From NCBI GenBank assembly GCA_001970955.1, contig MPUH01000404.1, positions 1 to 56,808 of the forward strand: DNA of 56,808 nt, written 5' to 3'. The notes under the pieces were generated by a model. The model did no database searches. It saw only the letters and a list, made by a program, of their open reading frames with translations, and had not been told where the DNA came from. This DNA is from Stentor coeruleus (Eukaryota > Ciliophora > Heterotrichea > Heterotrichida > Stentoridae). Made by a program: the position numbers and the translations under genes. This document shows, piece by piece, positions 20,156 to 28,700 of the stretch (its first letter is position 1; each line of letters begins with the position of its first letter).

Positions 20156-21031
20156 TTAAAATCCCATACTCTTCCTAAGTGAGACCTGTATTTTCGGATA
20201 ATTAATCATAACTACTGGGAAAACTTTTTGGGGTACATCATTAAAAGCCATCCCCAAATCTACACCATTTTTAGCAAACGAAAGTATACCTTTTGTGTTT
20301 TTATACTCCAACCTAACCCTAACAACATCTCCATTTCCAATTCTTTCCCCATATTCTTCATTGATTTTATTACCAATTTTTCTACATCCAATACACATAA
20401 ATCCCCAAAATTCTCCATCTAAAGGGTTTCCATCAAATCCAAAAGTTTTAGTCGCTACACCAATACACACTTCTTCTTCTTCATCATATTGAATCATAAA
20501 ATCCATTTTTATATCCCATTCTTGAACTCCTGTATTTAGTTCCACATTACCAAATATTGAATCATAGCTAATTTCACTATCATCTTTTTTTCTAATAGTA
20601 AGTAAGTCATCTAATAATTCAATGTTTGGAGATTTAGCTTTTATATCCCAAGTAAAGCTTTGCTTTGTTATCCCGATAAGTTTTGTATGAGATTTCATTT
20701 TCAGGGAAAAAGGTGAGTCAAAAGAATTGATGTGTATAAGCTTACCCCTGGTATGAATAAGGCATATTTGTACTGTTGGAGGAAGAGAGAGGGTTTTATG
20801 GATTAAGGTAAAGAGTTCAGAGAAATTTTTGCAGATCTCCCAGTCGAAACTTAAGGTTTTACGGTCAAGAGCAAAGATTTTTATTGTTAAGTGGATTGAT
20901 GATTGTAGTGAAGATGGGCTTAAGTAGCCTATTCCACCCCAGGCCAATTGAACGACTGCTTTTGATAAGCTTTGCTCTAGTACTTTGCCATAACCCCATG
21001 AAGTGTAAACCCATTTCTCATCAGATATCAT
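20156..21031 (-). CDS. SPRY-domain protein, 291 aa
   Basis: The C-terminal half (about 155-290) is a SPRY domain: a VQEWDIKM strand, EVCIGVATKTFG, EFWGFMCIG, then the typical GDVVRVRLEY, KGILSFAKNGVDLGMAF and VFPVVMI strands. SPRY domains bind short peptide motifs in partner proteins. The N-terminal half contains a WVYTSWGYGKVLEQ start and a segment that could be ubiquitin-like (IKIFALDRKTLSFDWEICKN), only suggestive. No RING or B-box. ATG at 21031, TAA stop. 162 bp separate it from the start of the LRR gene on the same strand. Confidence 0.85.
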   Translation of the reverse strand: MISDEKWVYTSWGYGKVLEQSLSKAVVQLAWGGIGYLSPSSLQSSIHLTIKIFALDRKTLSFDWEICKNFSELFTLIHKTLSLPPTVQICLIHTRGKLIHINSFDSPFSLKMKSHTKLIGITKQSFTWDIKAKSPNIELLDDLLTIRKKDDSEISYDSIFGNVELNTGVQEWDIKMDFMIQYDEEEEVCIGVATKTFGFDGNPLDGEFWGFMCIGCRKIGNKINEEYGERIGNGDVVRVRLEYKNTKGILSFAKNGVDLGMAFNDVPQKVFPVVMINYPKIQVSLRKSMGF

Positions 21032-22110
21032 ATTATAGTTATATTAATTTTATTGAATATGATTCTTGGGAATTAATAGATTTTATAATATTTGAAGATT
21101 TTGTAGTAGGTGATAAGGATATTGTTTGTATAAGTTTGGGTTTATTAGTTTTGAAGGATTTTTTTTTTATTGGAAATTACTATTGATATTAGTTGGTGGA
21201 TTAGGATTTATATAAACTTTTTGATTTAAAATAGAGGTTTTATAGTAGAAATCTTTGGTATTAGGAAAAAGTATTTTGAGATTTAATAGGTGTATATTTT
21301 TGGAGTGGTTATGTTAAATTATTATTTTTGGGTGGTAATAAATAATTTAAAGTTTTCAGCGATAAAATTAAGATAAGGAAATATATTGATTACTTAAGTT
21401 CAGCTTTGCATAGAAGTTTATAGAACTTGTTGGTTATTATAAATTTTGTATAGATAATATCTCAATAATTATTCTCTGTTAATTTATTAAACATTTTATA
21501 TTCATATGTAATTACAGCTGTAGATATATTTTAGAAACTAGTTATGAATATTATATTTATATCATTTAAATAATCGAATTAATAGTAAATATCTTCATTA
21601 GATGTATGCTTGTTTTGGGCTTAAGAAACTTATTACAAGCATTGGGTTTATTAAGACTAACCATAAATTCAAAGATTTCTTAGTTTATTTATTAAGATTT
21701 AGGAAGTTTTGGTAAGGTGGGCTTGCTGAGATTAAGATTTGGTTTTTGCATTTTTAGTTGTGTTTCTGTTAGAGGATGCTGAAATTGTATATTTTATGTT
21801 GTTGATATGGATATATAAGCAATTGCAATCAAGTTTTATTATGATTTGAAGAGTGTTGTGCTAGTTGAAACTATTGAGGAATTTTTGTTTAAAAAATTAT
21901 AGTAAAAGTTTGGTTGCTAGTAATTTATAACTCTTACCATCCTAAAATTACAACATCAAAAAAAAAAAATAACAAACCCATTCCATAAAGTTAGCATTAA
22001 TTTCTCAATCTACCCTCAAAGTTATATTCTAAGCATATCTCCATAAATATCATTTTCAGATTTTATCAAATGAAAGTTTCAATATCAACTCTATAAAAAA
22101 TATATTTCAA
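21032..22110. promoter_or_regulatory. Divergent intergenic region between the SPRY gene and the 22111 gene
   Basis: 1.08 kb with promoters for both neighbours. G/T-rich on the plus strand to about 21900, then C-rich up to 22110. No gene or known motif seen. Confidence 0.5.
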
Positions 22111-22641
22111 ATGAATTGTGGAATAACTGGACTATTTTGTTGTATTCGGCCTACCGCAAGCGCAACTTTCCAACATACAAAGCTTGAATATAGTGGAGGT
22201 AAAGGCTATATGGATGTTTTCTGTCAAGTAGATGGCACAGTAATATTAGACAATGATTACTTATGTTTAAACAAGCCACCACAATTAAACATAAGTAGCA
22301 AGTAAGTATTATATAGATATTTCATAGCAAGAGAACCTGGAAACATGTCAGGAGTAGCTCGAGTAACTTTTCCAAATGAAAGTGGAACTTATAACATCTC
22401 GTATATGCGAACAGGAAATCATAGTATCCAAGTACTTGGAGAACTTAAAATTAATGTCCCCCCATATCAATGTGAGTCAACTGGGATTACATTTGATACT
22501 GAAGGATATTCTCCTAGGTTTAGAGGTTCACATACTAAGCGGCATTCTTTAGCTTCTGTTCAAGATTCAACAAAATATTTGACCAATGATAATGAAGTAA
22601 TCCCTTCAGTAAACTATGACAGTTTAAATGATAGAGTATAG
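22111..22641 (+). CDS. Hypothetical protein with Cys-rich N-terminus, 171 aa, one 15-nt intron
   Basis: Exon 1 is 22111-22301, exon 2 is 22317-22641. The N-terminus MNCGITGLFCCIRP has Cys at 3, 10 and 11, which might be palmitoylated. The middle part looks like a compact beta domain of about 100 residues (CQVDGTVILDNDYLCLN, VARVTFPNESGTYNISYM, SIQVLGELKINVPPY). The tail is Ser/Asn-rich and probably disordered. No family recognised. ATG at 22111; TAG stop. Confidence 0.75.
22302..22316 (+). other. 15-nt intron
   Basis: GTAAGTATTATATAG, phase 2; unspliced reading stops at TAA. Removal joins NISSK to YFIAREP. Confidence 0.9.
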
Positions 22642-23310
22642 GTTAAATAATTAATAACTAATAACTAATTGTCAGGTTTAGACTTAGGATATATGTTGTT
22701 TTTTAAAAAAAATGCATTTTAGATGATGGCTTTAATAGGAGTAAAGGATTTTTATGGTTTTGTTGGTTTTTATTATATTTTTAGGTTTTTTAAGATTATG
22801 ATAAGTTGTGAAATGCTATGATTTGATTTGAATGTTTGTAATTTTGAATATATATGCTATGTAGTTTAGGATTAAGTGATATAAAAAGATGTTTTTTGTT
22901 ATGATTAAATTTTAAAGATTTAAGCATATTTGGTTAGACTTTTATATGATACAGCATAAAGAGTTTCTTATATGATCCTTTGTGTATTTATGAAGTAATA
23001 TTAGTATTATATAAGTTATTTTGTATCATGACATAGGATGACTAAAGGTTTAACTTAAGATACTCTGTAGTGTATTTTTATATATCTTCAAAGAATATAT
23101 ACATACCTTAATCCCGAAATCTAAAATTTTGATAGGTTTTAATATCTAATCGATTCCAACTGATACAAAACCTTGCTTATTTCTGAAATCGATTTTTTCA
23201 TATTCTTTTGTTCTTATTATTAAAATTATGTTAATATTCTCAACGTTTCAAAGTTTTTAGCAACAGCTAGCCAAGCACTATGCAAGAAGAGGAAAATCTA
23301 ATGATTATAA
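22642..23310. other. Intergenic region between two plus-strand genes
   Basis: 669 bp. G-rich and C-poor at the left, more C-containing near the cyclin start. A short open frame begins at ATG 23280 but stops at once and does not join the cyclin. Confidence 0.5.
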
Positions 23311-24092
23311 ATGGAAGGTCCAAGAAGAGATATACTGAAAGGCCTTCAGTTAATTCAAGAGCTTGCAATTCATTTGCGAGTATCTAAAGAATGCTTAGCA
23401 ACCTCAAATTTTTACTTCCAAATGGTAATAATTAACCTTAGTATACATCATTATGCCTTAGGAAGTTTAAGCCTCTACATTTGGCAGGTGCCTGTGTGTT
23501 TGCCGCATGCAAAGTATTAGAGCAGCCCAAACATTTAGAGTATGTCTGCCGAGGGCTTTACATTTTACACNTTTAGAGTATGTCTGCCGAGGGCTTTACA
23601 TTTTACACATGACAAGAAAGATCCAAGCCTTTCCCGATCTTCAAGTGCCTCCTATTTCCCATGGAATGCTGGAAAAGCTCAAAGATCTGATACGCTTGAA
23701 TGAATTTCTTTTGTTAGACGAGCTTGGGTTTAATGTTAAAGTCAAGCTTCCATATAAACATATAGCGAAGTATATGGACAAGCTAGGACTACAGCCAGCT
23801 TCGAAAAATAATTTTCTTAGAATTTCGTACCGATTCGCTAACGATTTTTATAGAACTTCTGCACCTTTAGTAAAGTCACATATTGCTATAGCAGAAGCTT
23901 GCCTTTTTTTGGCTTCCAAGACTTTAAAAATTGAATTAGCCTTGCAGCCAGAACAAGAAACACTTCAGTTTTTAAATAGGCAGTAATGTATCCATAAAGA
24001 CCTTATTTTATCTCAGTAATTCTTGCAGCATGCAAATAAATGCTTTGCAGAATGAAATAAGCTCTTTGAGTCATTATCAGGACAAACTTTAG
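23311..24092 (+). CDS. Cyclin of the L/K/T (transcription and splicing) type, about 236 aa after correction, two short introns and an assembly duplication
   Basis: Exons 23311-23424, 23442-23967, 23984-24092. A 37-bp duplication around N23571 shifts the frame; collapsing it and splicing gives 237 codons with no internal stop. Cyclin box 1: RRDILKGLQLIQELAIHLRV, ATSNFYFQM joined to YTSLCLRKFK, and LAGACVFAACKVLEQP. Then RLNEFLLLDELGFNVKVKLP and PYKHIAKYMDKL, as in cyclin L. Box 2 includes SYRFANDFYRTSAP and AIAEACLFLASKTLKI. Such cyclins pair with CDK9/11/12-type kinases that act on RNA polymerase II or splicing factors. The RS tail of animal cyclin L is missing. The last exon is the least certain part; the alternative is a stop at 23984-23986. 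Confidence 0.8.
23425..23441 (+). other. 17-nt intron
   Basis: GTAATAATTAACCTTAG. Removal joins FYFQM to YTSLCLRKF and restores the cyclin box; a 15-nt cut would not. Confidence 0.85.
23534..23608. repeat. 37-bp direct duplication around N23571 inside the cyclin gene
   Basis: Copies 23534-23570 and 23572-23608 are identical. The extra 38 nt (copy plus N) breaks the cyclin frame. Confidence 0.92.
23968..23983 (+). other. Probable 16-nt intron
   Basis: GTTTTTAAATAGGCAG. Removal avoids the TAA at 23984 and continues for 36 codons that fit a final cyclin helix. It lacks the usual GTA and TAG ends, so it is tentative. Confidence 0.5.
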
Positions 24093-24302
24093 GTCTTCTA
24101 AATCATTTTAGAATAAAAGCCAGCCATTGTTTTATCCAATCCCTTTTTACAAACCCCAAGGTCCCAAATCCTATCTTGGGTCCTCCCAAAACTTTTTATC
24201 TTAATCAAGAACTTTCACCTCACCCTAACACCTCTAAAAAACCTTCCAAAATTCCTATCTTATGAATCCTATATAAAACCATTCTTTAATAAATCCCATA
24301 TA

Positions 24303-24536
24303 CTAAAAAACAACACAGCAAGAACTTTTTTTCACAGCTACATCTCTACTTTCCGCTATTAATTTTTCTCTTTTTTCAATCTCTCTTAACTGTTTTTGTA
24401 TTTCTTTTTCAATTTCCCTTTCTTTTCTCTTAAACTCTTCTTCAGTAGCATTTATTTCCTTCTCCTTTAAAAACAGTCTGATTTGTGAGACCTCACCAGA
24501 AATTTTACCTTGCCACACCCATATGCACCTTGACAT
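24303..24536 (-). CDS. 3' part of a coiled-coil protein ending in a CaaX box (start uncertain)
   Basis: From about residue 22 to the end the frame is clearly coding: a highly charged Glu/Lys/Arg helix (EFKRKEREIEKEIQKQLREI) followed by SSCCVVF and TAG. CVVF is a CaaX prenylation signal, and the extra Cys before it could also be modified. The ATG at 24536 lies inside one arm of the inverted repeat at 24489-24659, and the residues it adds do not look typical. The true 5' exons may therefore be upstream, lost, or displaced by the repeat. Family unknown; several large GTPases and small coiled-coil membrane proteins end this way. C-rich plus-strand sequence at 24100-24300 fits a 3' flank of a minus-strand gene. 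Confidence 0.55.
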   Translation of the reverse strand: MSRCIWVWQGKISGEVSQIRLFLKEKEINATEEEFKRKEREIEKEIQKQLREIEKREKLIAESRDVAVKKSSCCVVF

Positions 24537-24659
24537 CAATAGTTTATGCACCTACCTATTGATCTATAATAAAAGGTGCATTTTCTTTAGAGGTAGGTGA
24601 ATAAAGTATTTAGGCCAATGTGCATTAACTGTTGAGGAGGTGCATGATCTGGTGAGGTC
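24489..24659. repeat. Imperfect inverted repeat with 69-bp arms
   Basis: Left arm 24489-24557 and right arm 24591-24659 align as reverse complements without gaps at about 70% identity; the spacer is 33 bp. Both arms end in GACCTCACCAGA / its complement and contain recurring AGGTGCA-like units. It could be a decayed foldback element or a structured RNA. Confidence 0.7.
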
Positions 24660-24713
24660 NTATTTAGGCCAATGTGCATTAACTGTTGAGGAGGTGCATG
24701 ATCTGGTGAGGTC
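24607..24713. repeat. 53-bp direct duplication around N24660
   Basis: Copies 24607-24659 and 24661-24713 are identical, repeating most of the right arm of the inverted repeat. Confidence 0.9.
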
Positions 24714-25277
24714 TCTGATTTGTTATATGCGTATCTTTATTATCAGGCTGTTTTTTTTTGTTATTGTTAGTCAAGAATTTTACTTTCTAGATTAGCATAG
24801 TTTTCATTAGGCATATCTTGTAAAAAATCAGCATCTAATATATTTATCTCAACTCGATATTTGATTTTAGATATAACTGTCATGCTTCTATTTGAGTTTT
24901 TTTAGATTTTGTTTAACTCTTTAGTTTTTTCTCTTGAGTGATATCCCCATATATAAACTAATAATTAAAGCTCTGCTAGCGAATTCTTCAGCAATAAAAT
25001 GTGTTAAAACGAACTTATGGTATTTGAAATAGTTAAACCATGATTAAAGTCTTTATAAAATAAGAAAATTATATGTTTGTATGTATATATTTAAAATAAG
25101 AAATCAGGAAGGCATTTTTCAAAAATACTAATGATAATAATTTTTATCTACTCTGCTGACTTTCCTCGCTATATTAAAATATCAAGTTAATTAAAAGGAA
25201 TATTATTTAAAAATTGCTGGTTATCAAAAAACTATATCAGTTGAGACATGTTTAGATAAATAATTAAGAGTATTTTT
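24714..25277. other. Gene-poor stretch with a short possible coding relic
   Basis: A 38-codon minus-strand frame lies at roughly 24770-24885 (begins MTVISKIKYRVEINILD), with another open piece (HFIAEEFASRALIIS) near 24970-25010. Neither connects by a 15-nt intron to a recognisable gene. Confidence 0.35.
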
Positions 25278-25474
25278 CTAAGAGATTAGGTATATAATTA
25301 TGGGATAAAAAAGAGTAATTTTATCAAAGGCAAATAAATTGTAGACTGTAATTTGAATTGGGAAAATATTAGTATTAATTTTTATGTGACTTTCGGCCAA
25401 CTTTCATATAAAAGCATCTACAAGAGATTCTTGGTATATCATGAAAAGCTCCCTCATTTCTTTAAAGGATCTTT

Positions 25475-25490
25475 TGGAGCACCTATTTTA
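25475..25490. repeat. Target-site duplication, left copy
   Basis: TGGAGCACCTATTTTA, identical to 25702-25717. Confidence 0.75.
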
Positions 25491-25701
25491 GATTAGATTA
25501 GATTAATAAATCGTCCCCCGATTAGGGACCAAGTTCCTTTTTTGTAGTTCGCTTTCTTGTTGTGTAAATGCTTTCTATAAAGTTTTTGATTAAGCTGTCA
25601 ATGTTTTTTGCTTTTTTTGGTAGTTTTTCTTTAATGATTTTTTCAAATTTTGTGCTGTAGAGCACTATTTCATGTAATTTTAAGACTTTAAGTTGATTTT
25701 C
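25491..25701 (-). mobile_element. 5'-truncated non-LTR retrotransposon-like insertion
   Basis: On the minus strand the element begins abruptly inside an open frame (ENQLKVLKLHEIVLYS... then YTTRKRTTKKELGP and a TAA stop). A short GC-richer 3' UTR (TCGGGGGACGATT) follows, and it ends in a (TAATC)n tail of about three units. It is flanked by the 16-bp direct repeat TGGAGCACCTATTTTA at 25475-25490 and 25702-25717. Target duplication, 5' truncation and a short tandem 3' tail together are the classic outcome of target-primed reverse transcription. Only the last 60 or so codons are present, so the clade cannot be named and the copy is dead. Confidence 0.65.
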
Positions 25702-25717
25702 TGGAGCACCTATTTTA
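25702..25717. repeat. Target-site duplication, right copy
   Basis: TGGAGCACCTATTTTA, identical to 25475-25490. Confidence 0.75.
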
Positions 25718-25752
25718 ACTAAAGCTTTCCTGCAAGAATCTTCAAAAATGCG

Positions 25753-28700
25753 CTATTGAAAAACATATATTAAATTTCATGAATGGCAAATTTATTATAT
25801 TGAAGTATTGCTTATCTTGTAAAACTAATTCAAGTTGTCATTACACCTTTTTCAAATAATTATATCTTTCCAATAGCATATTTCCTTTATATTTGGCATC
25901 AAGGGTTATGATTTTCAATACAATTTTACTATACTTGAAATCAGAATACAATATTAAACATAATAAAAAAATAGGCTGAAATAAAGTTTATGAGATAGTG
26001 TGTTTTATTAAATCTATTAAACTATATTAATTACTATACAGATAATGTTTTTATGTTTTTATTAACCCATGAATATTTGAAGAAAATATCCAAAAAGTCA
26101 CTTATTAAACCATTTAAGCTATAAAAATTTATGAAAAATATAGTCGCTGTGATTTTTAAATAAAAAAGTTCCTGATTTATTAAGTTATAATACTTTATTT
26201 TGCATGTATATTCAATAACTTATTTATCAACTGTTTGTTTAAAAAAATATCAGAACTACAAAATAAATTATTTAAACTACGCTAATTTTATTTCATAAAT
26301 AACTTATCAGAACTAAGAAATCAATAAAAAATTATTTTTAAATTTATAAAACTTGCTCATTTTTATTTTCCCCAAATTCATGATGAAGGAATTTTTCAAA
26401 AACATAGCTTGTTTTGATAGAATACTAAAAATTATTTACTCACTGTATTTAATATAAAATGATAATAAATCCTTTTATAATTTAAACTTCAAAATGTATT
26501 TTCTCATTTATAAACCACATGAAAAATTAAATCCTTAATAAAAGAATTTCATCAAGTAAAAACTTTGACTTCAAACTATTTACTAATTATATACATATAT
26601 TTAAATCTATATATAATTTAAAAGCTTTTTAGTTTTAAGGCTATTAACTGAGATTTTATCTGAGAACTCATGTACAATTTTATAATATATATAATATATA
26701 TAAGATTTATTATAATATTTGTTAGATATTATAATAATACTAACTTTTAAAAATTATTGTCAAATTTTTTAGCACTTGATATTCGTAAATGTTTAAGCTT
26801 TTTTTTTTATAAAAAGCATTTTGTTGATATCAGAGAATCTATAAACATTAGTTTTTCACGATAATTTCTATGCTAAACTCTTAAAAATTAATACATTCTC
26901 TTTGGTAGTTTACCCAATATTCTAGGTTTTTACGTTTTTATATAATCCATAAGATAATTTTAAAGGCTTAGGAATTTTTTTTTTGAAACTCTTTAATATT
27001 ATCTTCTGATTTGAGTATTACATCATTGCTCACCGTAGGATTTTTAAATAATCATGAAATATTTTTTTTTGCGGCTATTATTGTAACCAAATTTCTNAAG
27101 GCACAAAGATTAACTAGGTAAAGATAAAAATCATATCTTTTGATAATAACCTTAAGGATTTAGCATTTGTGTTAGAGATGCAACAACAATATCTTTTTAG
27201 AACAAAAAAAATGCCACTAAAAAACTTCAACTAGAAACTATGGTCAGTATAAAAGATATGCTTATTTTAAGTATAAGATTATTTTTTTAGGTCGAATAGT
27301 ATTAATTATTAAATATCTTTTCTAGTCCTCATCTTTTTTCAATTTCTTAAAACTATGAAATACTATACTGATTGTATTTTAATATGAGTTATTGATATTA
27401 TAAGTAATTTTCTTATTCAATACTTTATTGAGGAAGTTTATAAGAAAGCCAAATATTTTAGTTATTTTTTTTTATCAAAATGCACGCAATACAACGATAT
27501 TTTTCTTTAAAAATGAGTTTTAATCACTTTTTGATAAAAAAGATATAGATATTTTATCCAAGGATTTCTTTAAGGATTAGGAATATAAGTGCAATTTATA
27601 TCTTTTCATTAGTAAATGAAGAATATGAAAGCTTCTTTACTTGGAGAAAAATAAAGATATTTTACCAAAAATAATTTTATGGCCAAGAAATAGAGAAGAA
27701 AAATAATGTATTAAATGTTTTGTTGATTTTTAAGATGAGTAAATATAATTTAAGTGTTAATATCATTTAAATATCATATGAATTTTTTTTATTTTTTATA
27801 GCACTACATATATTCAATATAAGATTTTAATGTATAAATCAAGATTTTTAGAGTCCCAAAGGTAAAAAAATAAGCTTTTAGTTATTAGAATGCTTTATAT
27901 AATAAAATTTTAGAAAAAAAAAGTATATGATGAGTGCTTAATAGTTGAAAATTTAATACAAGAGTTTGATTAAAAAAATAGATTCTAAAGTGAAAATATT
28001 ATAATTAAACTTCCAAAGATAATATTCTCCTTTGTATCCTATAATAATAAGATTATGCAATAATTATTTTTGTCTTCGTAAAGCTAAATTTGTAATTTTT
28101 TTCGAATAAAATTGTATTTTCTCTTTCTGTTTAAAATTTGGATAGTTTTTAGGCTCAGGCATATTTTTTCTATGATTTTTAGCTTTAAATATACTTCAGC
28201 TTTGTTTTGATTTGAAAATTTGATTTTTTTTCCCTTAGAAAAATAATAGGAATTTATTCATTATTAGAAAATAGTTCTGGTTTTAAAAAAAATTGCGGGA
28301 AATCGGAATATTTTTTTTGAGAATTTTAGCAAACAGGATAATCTGAGAAAATGATATATTATTCTTTATTATCTAAAATTTGTAAAAAAATTAAAGGAAT
28401 TTAGCTCAAAGTGATATTTGATATCAAAACTTTAGCATTAATACCTTAAGTCCTATATTATATATTTTCTCTTGAAGTATAAAAAGCATAATAAAACAGT
28501 CAGATAAAAAAAAATTTATAGTTTATTTCATCTATCCTAACATATAAATCCACAACTAATCAAAAGAAAAACACTTTTTATTATCTATATTAAAACAAAA
28601 TTTATTACTATAAAATAAAAATGATTTATAGCCTTTATCCTAATACTTAGCATACTCCTCTTATATTATTTTATACATAATTCTTATAAGGTTATTAAAT

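Larger units (their letters stand above)
25278..25752 (-). pseudogene. Possible decayed gene interrupted by a retroelement-like insertion
   Basis: If the 211-bp insertion (25491-25701) and one copy of its 16-bp target duplication are ignored, the minus strand reads continuously through about 80 codons, broken only by a TGA at 25406-25404 and ending in TAG at 25280. Pieces include FEDSCRKALVKIGAP, RSFKEMRELFMIYQESLVDA and KLAESHIKINTN. No family recognised. Frame continuity across the insertion suggests a coding target, but a chance open frame is not excluded. Confidence 0.35.

Noticed and set aside
23280..23370. Cyclin start at ATG 23280
   Set aside because: This frame stops after about 30 codons and no short GT-AG intron joins it to the cyclin box.
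25491..25515. The (TTAGA)n run as a telomeric repeat
   Set aside because: Only about three units, internal, and precisely at the 3' end of an insertion with a target duplication; a retroelement tail explains it better.
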